A stretch of 5,578 nt of DNA. Origin: Actinomycetota bacterium (GTDB lineage: Bacteria > Actinomycetota > Actinomycetes > Mycobacteriales > Micromonosporaceae). Shown here in pieces: positions 1 to 5,529 of the stretch (the first letter of the stretch is position 1; each line of letters begins with the position of its first letter). The notes below the pieces were generated by a model. It ran no database searches and had not been told where the DNA came from. It was given only the letters and a program-made list of their open reading frames with translations. The position numbers and the translations under genes were made by a program. Location: NCBI GenBank assembly GCA_005885115.1, contig VAXX01000130.1, positions 1-5,578 on the forward strand, written 5' to 3'.

Positions 1-2681
1 CGGAGTTCCACTACTGGCGGCTGCCCAGCCCCTCGCTGTGGCTGGACGCGCTGCAGAAGCTGAAGGCCGGCGGGTACAACGCGGTCACCCTGTACTTCGA
101 CTGGGCCTACCATTCGCCCGCGCCCGGCGTGTACGACTTCACCGGCATCCGCGACGTCGACCGGCTCCTCGACATGGCGCAGCAGGTCGGCATCTACGTC
201 ATCGCGCGACCCGGCCCGTACATCAACGCGGAGACCGACTCGGGCGGCTTCCCCGGCTGGGTCGACACCCTGAAGGGCCGCTCGCGCAGCGGCGCCGCGG
301 ACTTCCAGGCGGCCAGCGACGAGTGGCTCACGCACGTCGACCAGATCCTGGCGCGCCATCAGTACACCGACGGGCGCGGGCCGATCATCCTCTACCAGAT
401 CGAGAACGAGTACGGGTACAACACCGACGCCGGGTACATGGCGCACACCGAGCAACTGGTGCGCTCGCACGGCATCTCCGTGCCGTTCACCCAGAACCAC
501 TGCTGCGGCGACTCCACCTGGGCCACCGGTACCGGCGCGGTGGACATCGTCGGTCAGGACAGCTACCCGCAGGGCTTCGACTGTTCCAACCCGACGACCT
601 GGCACGGGGTGGACAGCCTGCCCCGGTTCCGGGACGACGCGCCGATCTACGCGGCCGAGTACCAGGGCGGCTCGTTCGACCCGTGGGGCGGCCCCGGATA
701 CGACAAGTGCCGGCAGCTGACCGGGCCGGACTTCGAGAAGGTGTTCTACCAGAACAACATCGCCCGCGGTGCCACCATGCAGAGCTTCTACATGACCGTC
801 GGCGGCACCTCCTGGGGCTGGTTGCCCGACCCGTCACAGGTCTACAGCTCCTACGACTACGGCGCGCCGATCGACGAGTCGCGGCAGCTGACCAGCAAGG
901 CCGACGAGTTCAAGCGGCTCGGGTACTTCGTCAACGCGGTGGCGCCGCTGGCGAAGACCGACTCCGCCACCGCCCCGGCGCCGTCCAACAGCGCCATCCA
1001 CGAGGATCTACGGGTCAACCCGGACACCAAGACCCAGTTCGTCGTGCTGCGGCACAACGACGTGACATCCACCTCGGACGACACCACGACCATCAAACTG
1101 TCCACAGTGGACGGTACGTACCCGGTGCCGCAGACCGGCCGTATCCGGCTCAGCGGCCGCGACTCGAAGCTGTTCGTCGCGCACTACACCATGGGCGCCT
1201 CGAAGCTGGTCTACTCCACCTCAGAGATCCTGACCCACGCCACGATCGGTGGACAGGACATCGCGGTCCTGTACGGACGCAACGGGCAGAGCGGCGAGAC
1301 CGTGCTGCGGTACTCGAGCAGGCCGACCGTTACCGTCCAGTCCGGTACGGCGACCTCGACGTGGGACGCGACAAAGGGCGACCTGCGGCTGGACTACAGC
1401 CACACCAACGGAACCCCGATCCACCTCCGGATCTCCGGCGGCGGTACCGCGCGCCCGCTGGAGCTGATCCTCGCCTCGGACAGCGACGCCGCCGCGTACT
1501 GGCGCTACGACACGGGATCCGGCCCGGTACTCATCCGTGGTGGGTACCTCCTGCGCACCGCGACCGGGTCCGGGTCGAAGCTGGCGTTGACGGGTGACAC
1601 CAGGTCGGCCGGTCCGGTCGAGGTCTTCGGCGCCGGGGTCACGTCGGTGACGTGGAACGGCGCCGTCGTGCCGACCACGGCGACCGCGTTCGGCAGCCGT
1701 ACGGGCAGCCTGCCCGGCCCGGTACCGGTAAGCCTGCCGTCGTTGACCTGGAAGACGCACAGCGACACCGCCGAGGCCGGCACCTCCTTCGCCGACTCCG
1801 GTTGGACGCACGCGACCAAGGGACTCGCGGCCGATCCGTACGGGTTCCACCACGGCAACGTGTGGTACCGCGGTCACCTGACCCCGACGGGCGCGGTGAC
1901 CTCGGTGACGGTCAACGCGACCACCGGTACCTCCGGCTCCTTCGCGGCCTGGCTCAACGGGACCTACCTCGGCAGCGGCAAGGGCGGCAGGTCCATCACG
2001 CTCACCGTTCCGTCAGGTGTCACGAAGACCGGCCGCGACAACGTGCTGGCGGTCCTCGTCGACGACGCCGGGCACAACGAGGACTTCAAGGCCGACGACA
2101 CCCAGAAGGAGCCGCGCGGGCTCACCTCGGTCACGCTGGCCGGGACGAGCGCGAGCATCGACTGGCGCATCCAGGGCGATCTGGGCGCCGACCACCCGGT
2201 CGACCCGGTCCGCGGCCCGCTCAACGTCGGCGGTCTCGGCGGCGAGCGCCACGGCTGGTTCCTGCCCGGATTCCCGGACTCCGGGTGGTCCACCACGACC
2301 CTGCCACACAGCACCGGTACCGCCGGCGTCGCGTGGTACCGCAGCACCGTGACCCTGAAGCTGCCGGCGAACCAGGACACCCCGCTCGCGTTGTCCATTG
2401 CGGATAGTGCCAGCCGGCACTACAGCGCGCTGCTGTTCGTGAACGGCTGGCAGGTCGGCCGCTACGTCAACGACGTCGGACCGCAGCACCTGTTCCCGAT
2501 CCCGCCCGGCATCGTCAACCCCAGCGGTACCAACACGATCGCGATCGCGGTGTGGTCCAAGGACGACACCAGCGCCGGTCTCGGCACGGTCAGCCTGGCC
2601 GCGCTGAACACCTATGCCACGAGCCTGACCGTCGGTACCGTCCAGGCACCCGGGTACGACCCGGCGATCTACGGCGGGTAG
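1..2681 (+). CDS. GH35 beta-galactosidase, large fungal-type multidomain form (5'-truncated by window edge)
   Basis: Family 35 glycoside hydrolase, expected to remove terminal beta-linked galactose with retention of configuration. The reading frame is open from base 3, and 892 residues are visible. The visible N-terminus (EFHYWRLPSPSLW) is the classic GH35 start of the barrel, so the start codon, any signal peptide and about 60-120 residues lie left of the window; large fungal-type members are about 1000 residues. Visible residues 1 to ~315 are the TIM barrel. The acid/base Glu is the second E of IENEYG (visible residue 136, codon 408-410). The nucleophile is the E of AAEYQGGSFDPWGG (visible residue 219, codon 657-659). 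Then follow a beta-rich domain 2 (~340-540), a small domain 3 (~545-572) and two jelly-roll domains (~579-714, with GFHHGNVWYRG; ~719-862, with WYRSTVTL and FVNGWQVGRY). No sortase or membrane anchor is visible at the C-terminus. Secretion is inferred from the family. The family call is very secure; the exact substrate is not known. Confidence 0.96.
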   Translation, partial: EFHYWRLPSPSLWLDALQKLKAGGYNAVTLYFDWAYHSPAPGVYDFTGIRDVDRLLDMAQQVGIYVIARPGPYINAETDSGGFPGWVDTLKGRSRSGAADFQAASDEWLTHVDQILARHQYTDGRGPIILYQIENEYGYNTDAGYMAHTEQLVRSHGISVPFTQNHCCGDSTWATGTGAVDIVGQDSYPQGFDCSNPTTWHGVDSLPRFRDDAPIYAAEYQGGSFDPWGGPGYDKCRQLTGPDFEKVFYQNNIARGATMQSFYMTVGGTSWGWLPDPSQVYSSYDYGAPIDESRQLTSKADEFKRLGYFVNAVAPLAKTDSATAPAPSNSAIHEDLRVNPDTKTQFVVLRHNDVTSTSDDTTTIKLSTVDGTYPVPQTGRIRLSGRDSKLFVAHYTMGASKLVYSTSEILTHATIGGQDIAVLYGRNGQSGETVLRYSSRPTVTVQSGTATSTWDATKGDLRLDYSHTNGTPIHLRISGGGTARPLELILASDSDAAAYWRYDTGSGPVLIRGGYLLRTATGSGSKLALTGDTRSAGPVEVFGAGVTSVTWNGAVVPTTATAFGSRTGSLPGPVPVSLPSLTWKTHSDTAEAGTSFADSGWTHATKGLAADPYGFHHGNVWYRGHLTPTGAVTSVTVNATTGTSGSFAAWLNGTYLGSGKGGRSITLTVPSGVTKTGRDNVLAVLVDDAGHNEDFKADDTQKEPRGLTSVTLAGTSASIDWRIQGDLGADHPVDPVRGPLNVGGLGGERHGWFLPGFPDSGWSTTTLPHSTGTAGVAWYRSTVTLKLPANQDTPLALSIADSASRHYSALLFVNGWQVGRYVNDVGPQHLFPIPPGIVNPSGTNTIAIAVWSKDDTSAGLGTVSLAALNTYATSLTVGTVQAPGYDPAIYGG
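1100..1112. repeat. 13-bp palindrome GTCCACAGTGGAC, copy 1 (inside the galactosidase gene)
   Basis: Perfect inverted repeat with 6-bp arms around a central A, lying in the coding sequence where domain 2 of the galactosidase is read. An identical 13-mer occurs at 2707-2719 in the intergenic region. Its role is unknown; it could be a dispersed genomic word or a protein-binding site. Confidence 0.6.
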
Positions 2682-2706
2682 CCCAGGAGCCGGGCCGGGG
2701 GATCAG

Positions 2707-2719
2707 GTCCACAGTGGAC
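2707..2719. repeat. 13-bp palindrome GTCCACAGTGGAC, copy 2 (intergenic)
   Basis: Identical to the palindrome at 1100-1112 and located 26 bases after the galactosidase stop codon. As RNA it could fold into a 5-bp stem with a CAG loop. It also sits inside a weaker TCAGG/CCTGA inverted repeat (2703-2707 and 2728-2732). It may contribute to transcript end formation or be an operator; neither is proven. Confidence 0.55.
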
Positions 2720-2765
2720 GATGCGGGCCTGACGATCACCGGCGTGTACGTGGACGGGGACGGTG

Positions 2766-2798
2766 GGCGCACGAGGAGAGCCTCGCACTCCGTGCGCC
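2766..2798. terminator. Probable bidirectional terminator hairpin between convergent genes
   Basis: Perfect 8-bp inverted repeat GGCGCACG (2766-2773) and CGTGCGCC (2791-2798) with a 17-nt spacer. An alternative small hairpin CGAGG-AGAG-CCTCG (2772-2785) overlaps its left arm. It starts 84 bases after the galactosidase stop and ends 92 bases from the sigma-factor stop, so it is almost exactly central between two genes that converge. There is no U-tract on either side, which is common for actinobacterial terminators but makes the call less certain. Confidence 0.5.
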
Positions 2799-2890
2799 GG
2801 GAGTTCCGTCACTCTGGCGCGTAGGCATGGTCTGGAAGTGCCGACGCCTGCGGTGAACGCTGCCGGACCGGGGTGGGGTAGAGGTGTCGG

Positions 2891-4135
2891 TCAGCCGGCG
2901 AGCTGGTCGCGGCGGCGGTTGAGGTAGGCCCGCTCCGCGGGGTTGCCGGCGAGACCGATGGCCCGGTCGTACGCCGCCCGTGACTCGCCGCCGCGCCCGA
3001 GTCGCCGCAGCAGGTCGGCGCGTGCGGCGTGGAAGGCGTGGTAGCCGTCGAGGGCCTCGGCGAGCGGGTCGATCTCGGCGAGTCCGGGGCCGGGGCCGTC
3101 GACCTCGGCGATCGCGACCGCGCGGTTGAGCCGCACGATCGGCGAGGGGTCGAGCAGCACCAGCTGGCCGTAGAGGGCGACGATCGCGGACCAGTTGGTG
3201 TCTCGGGCGGACGGGGCCTGCGTGTGGACCGCGTTGATCGCGGCCTGCAGCTGGTAGCGCCCGGGTGGGTCACCGCCGGCGGCCACTGCCTCGATCCGCT
3301 CCCGAACCAGGGCGTTGCCCTCGGCGATGAGGGTGCGGTCCCAGGTGCCGCGGTCCTGCTCGTCGAGGGTCACCAGTTCTCCGGTGGGGGACACGCGCGC
3401 CGGTCGCCGGGCGTCAGTCAAGAGCATCAGGGCAAGCAGTCCGGCTACCTCGCCGTCGTCTGGGAGGAGAGTCCGGAGCAGGCGGCCGAGGTGGATCGCC
3501 TGGTCGGTGAGGTCGACGCGTACCGGGTCGTCGCCCTCGCCGGCCAGATAGCCCTCGTTGAAGATGAGGTAGACGACCCCGAGCACGCCGGTGAGCCGCT
3601 CGCGGATGTCGCCGGCCGAGGGCACCCGGTAGGGAATGTGTGCCGCCTTGATCTTCGCCTTGGCACGGGTGATCCGTCGCGCCATCGTGGTCTCCTGCAC
3701 CAGAAAGGCGCGGGCGATCTCCGGGACGGTGAGGCCGCCGAGCAGGCGCAGGGTCAGCGCCACCCGGGCCTCCATCGCGAGCGCAGGATGGCAGCAGGTG
3801 AAGATCAGTCTGAGCCGGTCGTCCTCGACCGGGCCGGTCGGCTCGGCAGGGGTGTCGTCGTACACGATTCGGGCCGCCTGGTGCTTGGCGTCGCGCTGCG
3901 ACTCGCGACGCAGCCAATCGATTGCCTTGCGGGATGCGGTGGTGGTGAGCCAACCGCCAGGATTGGGCGGTACACCCTCGCGCGGCCACCGCTCTGCGGC
4001 CGCTGCGAACGCCTCGGCCGTCGCTTCCTCGGCGACGTCGAGGTCCCCGAAACGGCGCGCGAGGTCGGCGACCACCCGCGCCCACTCCTCATGGTGGGAA
4101 CGGGTGATCGCCTGCTCGACGGTGGGACCGGTCAC
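2891..4135 (-). CDS. ECF42-type RNA polymerase sigma factor with C-terminal TPR-like extension
   Basis: Alternative sigma factor, expected to direct core RNA polymerase to a small set of promoters. From the GTG at 4135 it is 414 residues. Sigma region 2 spans ~12-76 (RFGDLDVAEEATAEAF, then GGWLTTTASRKAIDWLRR). Region 4 spans ~107-165 (DDRLRLIFTCCHPAL, then the helix-turn-helix LTVPEIARAFLVQETTMARRI). A ~250-residue extension follows. It includes the family-typical NEGYLA (193-198), QAAINAVHTQAPSARDTNW (297-315) and a TPR-like end (335-412, RLNRAVAIAEV ... AAYDRAIGLAGNPAERAYL). This is the COG4941/ECF42 architecture. An in-frame ATG at 4279 exists, but the GTG is preferred because it overlaps the previous gene's stop by 4 nt (GTGA) and gives the usual family length; the extra residues would lie inside the upstream gene in another frame. 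It is the last gene of a three-gene operon with two DGPF proteins. No anti-sigma gene adjoins it. In the studied Streptomyces member the extension is required for activity, so control here probably runs through it. Confidence 0.93.
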   Translation of the reverse strand: MTGPTVEQAITRSHHEEWARVVADLARRFGDLDVAEEATAEAFAAAAERWPREGVPPNPGGWLTTTASRKAIDWLRRESQRDAKHQAARIVYDDTPAEPTGPVEDDRLRLIFTCCHPALAMEARVALTLRLLGGLTVPEIARAFLVQETTMARRITRAKAKIKAAHIPYRVPSAGDIRERLTGVLGVVYLIFNEGYLAGEGDDPVRVDLTDQAIHLGRLLRTLLPDDGEVAGLLALMLLTDARRPARVSPTGELVTLDEQDRGTWDRTLIAEGNALVRERIEAVAAGGDPPGRYQLQAAINAVHTQAPSARDTNWSAIVALYGQLVLLDPSPIVRLNRAVAIAEVDGPGPGLAEIDPLAEALDGYHAFHAARADLLRRLGRGGESRAAYDRAIGLAGNPAERAYLNRRRDQLAG

Positions 4136-4527
4136 GGCTTCAGCGGCACTCGGACGGATTTCTCGGTTCGGAAGGGTCGCACCTCGACCGTGCCACGGCA
4201 CGCTTTCGACCCCTCGGCGGCCAGCGCCAGTGCCACGTCGAGGTCGGCCGCCTCGATGACCCAGAAGCCGCCAAGGCACTCCCGCGTATCCAGGTAGGGC
4301 CCGTCGGTGAAGGCCGGCTTATCGCCCTGCCCGTCGACGGTGGTGGCGGTCGTCGCGGGCTCTAGGCCGCCAGCGAAGACGAAGTGACCGTCCCTCTGAA
4401 GCCTCTCGTTGAAGGCGTCGGTGTCGGCGAACGCCTGCAGCATCGCGTCCTGCGCGGGGTAGGTGCCCGACTCGGTGCGCTCGGCCGGCCCGTGGACGGA
4501 CAGCAGGTACCTGGGCACCGGGCTCAC
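4132..4527 (-). CDS. DGPF/YCII-related domain protein 2
   Basis: Small soluble protein of 131 residues, starting at a GTG that overlaps the previous gene's TGA (GTGA, 4524-4527). A second GTG three codons in (4518) is an alternative start. The N-terminus PRYLLSVHGP is the first strand of the dimeric ferredoxin-like YCII fold. The signature FTDGPYLDTRECLGGF spans residues 73-88, and VEVRPF (114-119) is the closing strand typical of the family. FAGGLEP (51-57) matches the conserved centre. DGPF proteins are habitually encoded next to ECF42 sigma factors, as here, where its stop overlaps the sigma-factor start. No biochemical activity has been firmly assigned; roles as small enzymes or as sensory partners of the sigma factor are conjecture. 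It is the more canonical of the two paralogues in this operon. Confidence 0.9.
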   Translation of the reverse strand: MSPVPRYLLSVHGPAERTESGTYPAQDAMLQAFADTDAFNERLQRDGHFVFAGGLEPATTATTVDGQGDKPAFTDGPYLDTRECLGGFWVIEAADLDVALALAAEGSKACRGTVEVRPFRTEKSVRVPLKP

Positions 4528-4904
4528 TTCTCCCCGGAGGCGTTACGCCGGGCCTGCCCAGGACCTCGGAACCGGTGCACCTCCTGCGGCCAGTCGAGCA
4601 CGGTCGCGAGTCGGCCGGCCCAGTATCGCGCCGCCTCGTCGTCGGGTACGTCCACGACGGCGAAGCCGCCCAGGTGCTCCTTGGTCTCGACGTACGGCCC
4701 GTCGGTGAAGACGGGCTTGCCGTCGACCGGCTCGACACTGCACACCGCGGTCGACCGGTCGAGCCCGCCGTTGGTGAAGATCAGGACATCTTCTGCCAGC
4801 ATCTCCTCGATCACGGCCCGGACGGCGCTAGCCTTCTCGCGCAGCTCCTCCGCCGTATGGTCGGGCACCCATTCATCGTTGAAGGTGATCAGGTAATCCG
4901 TCAT
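4524..4904 (-). CDS. DGPF/YCII-related domain protein 1
   Basis: First gene of the operon, 126 residues. It starts at the ATG at 4904, which has a near-perfect Shine-Dalgarno AGGAGG 8 nt upstream; an in-frame ATG at 5072 would add 56 residues that do not resemble the family and was not used. MTDYLITFNDEW is the first strand, a helix follows (16-38), and FTNGGLD (43-49) and FTDGPYVETKEHLGGFAVVDV (66-86) are the conserved core, with DGPY at 68-71. Unlike protein 2 it lacks the closing VEVRPF. The C-terminus instead reads EVHRFRG, then a short charged, Gly-rich tail. That divergence suggests the tandem copies are not redundant and may form a heterodimer (inference). Its TGA overlaps the GTG of the next gene by 4 nt, indicating translational coupling. 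Confidence 0.9.
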   Translation of the reverse strand: MTDYLITFNDEWVPDHTAEELREKASAVRAVIEEMLAEDVLIFTNGGLDRSTAVCSVEPVDGKPVFTDGPYVETKEHLGGFAVVDVPDDEAARYWAGRLATVLDWPQEVHRFRGPGQARRNASGEK

Positions 4905-4912
4905 GATCGTCT

Positions 4913-4918
4913 CCTCCT
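4913..4918 (-). promoter_or_regulatory. Ribosome binding site of DGPF protein 1
   Basis: AGGAGG on the minus strand, 8 nt before the ATG at 4904. It is a full match to the 16S rRNA anti-Shine-Dalgarno core and decides the start of the first operon gene. The two downstream genes depend on GTGA overlaps, so this site probably sets translation for the whole operon. Confidence 0.85.
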
Positions 4919-4986
4919 GGTCCCGGGGCGAGGGCCCATTCCGGCTCCTCATGTCCGGCGGCCCGACCGACCGCCGCACACTAATT

Positions 4987-5014
4987 CCACGAACAGCGAC
5001 GCCCTGATACGACA
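4987..5014 (-). promoter_or_regulatory. Candidate ECF-type promoter for the operon (proximal)
   Basis: On the minus strand TGTCGT (5014-5009), a 17-bp spacer and CGTGG (4991-4987). From memory, the published ECF42 target motif is TGTCGA with a CG(A/T)C -10, so each box has one mismatch. An A/T-rich tract AAGAAAATTT lies just upstream of the -35, as an UP element would. Transcription would begin about 75-80 nt before the ATG at 4904. This is inference from a short motif. Confidence 0.33.
4991..5008. repeat. Direct repeat unit A: GAACAGCG-N4-CCTGAT
   Basis: Fourteen bases of this 18-nt unit recur in unit B (5153-5169) with one base less in the spacer. It lies within the candidate proximal promoter, between its boxes. 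It could be a regulator binding site or a remnant of local duplication. Confidence 0.45.
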
Positions 5015-5109
5015 CCATCTCGGAAATTTTCTTCAACGCAGCCCCGGCGCAGTGACCAAGGAGCGCGCACATCTCCCGCCGACCGCGCGTCTTGACCGTG
5101 ACTCAGTGT

Positions 5110-5134
5110 GACGCAACGCTGCACATCGTCGACC
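5110..5134 (-). promoter_or_regulatory. Alternative candidate ECF-type promoter (distal)
   Basis: On the minus strand GGTCGA (5134-5129), a 15-bp spacer and CGTC (5113-5110). It has one mismatch to the recalled ECF42 -35 and a full -10 match, but the spacer is short and the leader would be about 200 nt. The 9-mer just before its -35 (CGAGATGGT on the minus strand, 5140-5132) is repeated at the proximal candidate (5022-5014). Confidence 0.22.
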
Positions 5135-5152
5135 ATCTCGATGGGCAACACA

Positions 5153-5169
5153 GAACAGCGCCACCTGAT
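5153..5169. repeat. Direct repeat unit B: GAACAGCG-N3-CCTGAT
   Basis: Second copy of the composite word found at 4991-5008, in the same orientation and 162 bp away. The 8-mer and 6-mer are both exact and only the spacer differs by one base. Confidence 0.45.
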
Positions 5170-5253
5170 CGGCAATACGCCGCCCGACCAGATGGGATGG
5201 GCCGCGGTCGGATCCCGTAACAGCCTCGCGCCGCGCCAGACCATATCCTCGGA

Positions 5254-5272
5254 GTCCTCACCGCGAGAGGAC
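5254..5272 (-). terminator. Hairpin downstream of the XRE gene, possible terminator
   Basis: Perfect 6-bp stem GTCCTC/GAGGAC with a 7-nt loop, beginning 20 nt after the XRE stop codon on the minus strand. There is no U-tract, so it is only a weak terminator candidate. It would separate the XRE transcript from the DGPF operon, which is read in the same direction. Confidence 0.3.
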
Positions 5273-5292
5273 CTTCGATGAGGGTGAGGCGT

Positions 5293-5517
5293 TCAGGATC
5301 GGGCCGGTTCGTTCGTCGTGTCCGCCCGGTCGGGCAGGAAGATCTCCTCGATGGTCAGGTCGAAGACGTTCGCGATGGTGAACGCCAAGGGCAAGCTTGG
5401 GTCGTACCGCTCGGTCTCGATGGCGTTGATGGCCTGTCGGGAGACTCCGCACCGGTCGGCCAGGTCGGCCTGGCTCCACCGGCGGGCTGCTCGCAGTTCA
5501 CGTAGTCGGTTCTTCAT
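5293..5517 (-). CDS. Small XRE/Cro-CI family helix-turn-helix transcriptional regulator
   Basis: DNA-binding protein of 74 residues, expected to act as a dimeric repressor or activator. Almost the whole protein is one HTH_3 domain: MKNRLRELRAARRWSQADLA, then the turn and recognition helix DRCGVSRQAINAIE (21-34), ERYDPSLPLAFTIANVF (36-52) and the closing LTIEEIFLPD (54-63). It ends in a short polar tail without a sensor domain. This matches the very short YozG-like regulators, normally 65-75 residues, so it is full length. The ATG at 5517 has GAGGTG 8 nt upstream. That ribosome binding site overlaps the apparent stop codon of the preceding minus-strand gene, so the two are probably co-transcribed. 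Such regulators often control a neighbouring membrane-protein gene; here that partner would lie off the right edge. Its target is unknown, and the operon downstream is only one possibility. Confidence 0.93.
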   Translation of the reverse strand: MKNRLRELRAARRWSQADLADRCGVSRQAINAIETERYDPSLPLAFTIANVFDLTIEEIFLPDRADTTNEPARS

Positions 5518-5529
5518 GGGTGCGGCACC

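Larger units (their letters stand above)
4905..5292. other. 388-bp intergenic region upstream of the DGPF-DGPF-sigma operon
   Basis: No convincing gene lies here. The longest minus-strand frame (5244 to 4981, 87 codons) is Arg/Trp/Cys-rich, has mixed third-base use, no good ribosome binding site and no recognisable motif. The region holds the operon's ribosome binding site, an A/T tract (around 5023-5034) unusual for this DNA, two candidate ECF-type promoters, two pairs of short direct repeats, and a hairpin just behind the XRE gene. It is therefore read as the end of the XRE transcript plus the control region of the operon. Confidence 0.7.

Noticed and set aside
38..1597. 519-codon plus-strand open frame overlapping the galactosidase
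   Set aside because: Arg/Gly/His-rich out-of-frame translation with no recognisable motif; the GH35 frame over the same bases carries both catalytic motifs.
527..2640. About nine GGTACC hexamers in the galactosidase gene but only one in the rest of the window
   Set aside because: Explained by in-frame Gly-Thr codon pairs (GGT ACC) and Trp-Tyr-Arg codons in a Gly/Thr-rich beta-sheet protein; a codon-pair habit rather than a signal.
3029..4297. 422-codon plus-strand open frame antisense to the sigma factor
   Set aside because: Typical high-GC antisense shadow; the minus strand encodes unmistakable sigma regions 2 and 4 over the same bases.
4710..4737. TGTCGA-N18-CGTC on the minus strand inside DGPF gene 1, matching the recalled ECF42 consensus
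   Set aside because: Both words are frequent in high-GC coding DNA, the bases are fully explained by the conserved coding sequence, and the genes downstream are translationally coupled, so an internal promoter is not needed.
4905..5072. N-terminal extension of DGPF protein 1 from the ATG at 5072
   Set aside because: The added 56 residues do not resemble the family, and the ATG at 4904 has an excellent Shine-Dalgarno and the right family length.
4981..5244. 87-codon minus-strand open frame between the XRE gene and the operon
   Set aside because: Mixed third-base use, unusual Cys/Trp/Arg content, no good ribosome binding site and no similarity I recognise; it covers the likely promoter.
5225..5267. 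CTCGCG/CGCGAG inverted repeat with a 31-nt loop behind the XRE gene
   Set aside because: Short arms and a long loop in GC-rich DNA; the 5254-5272 hairpin is the better structure in the same place.
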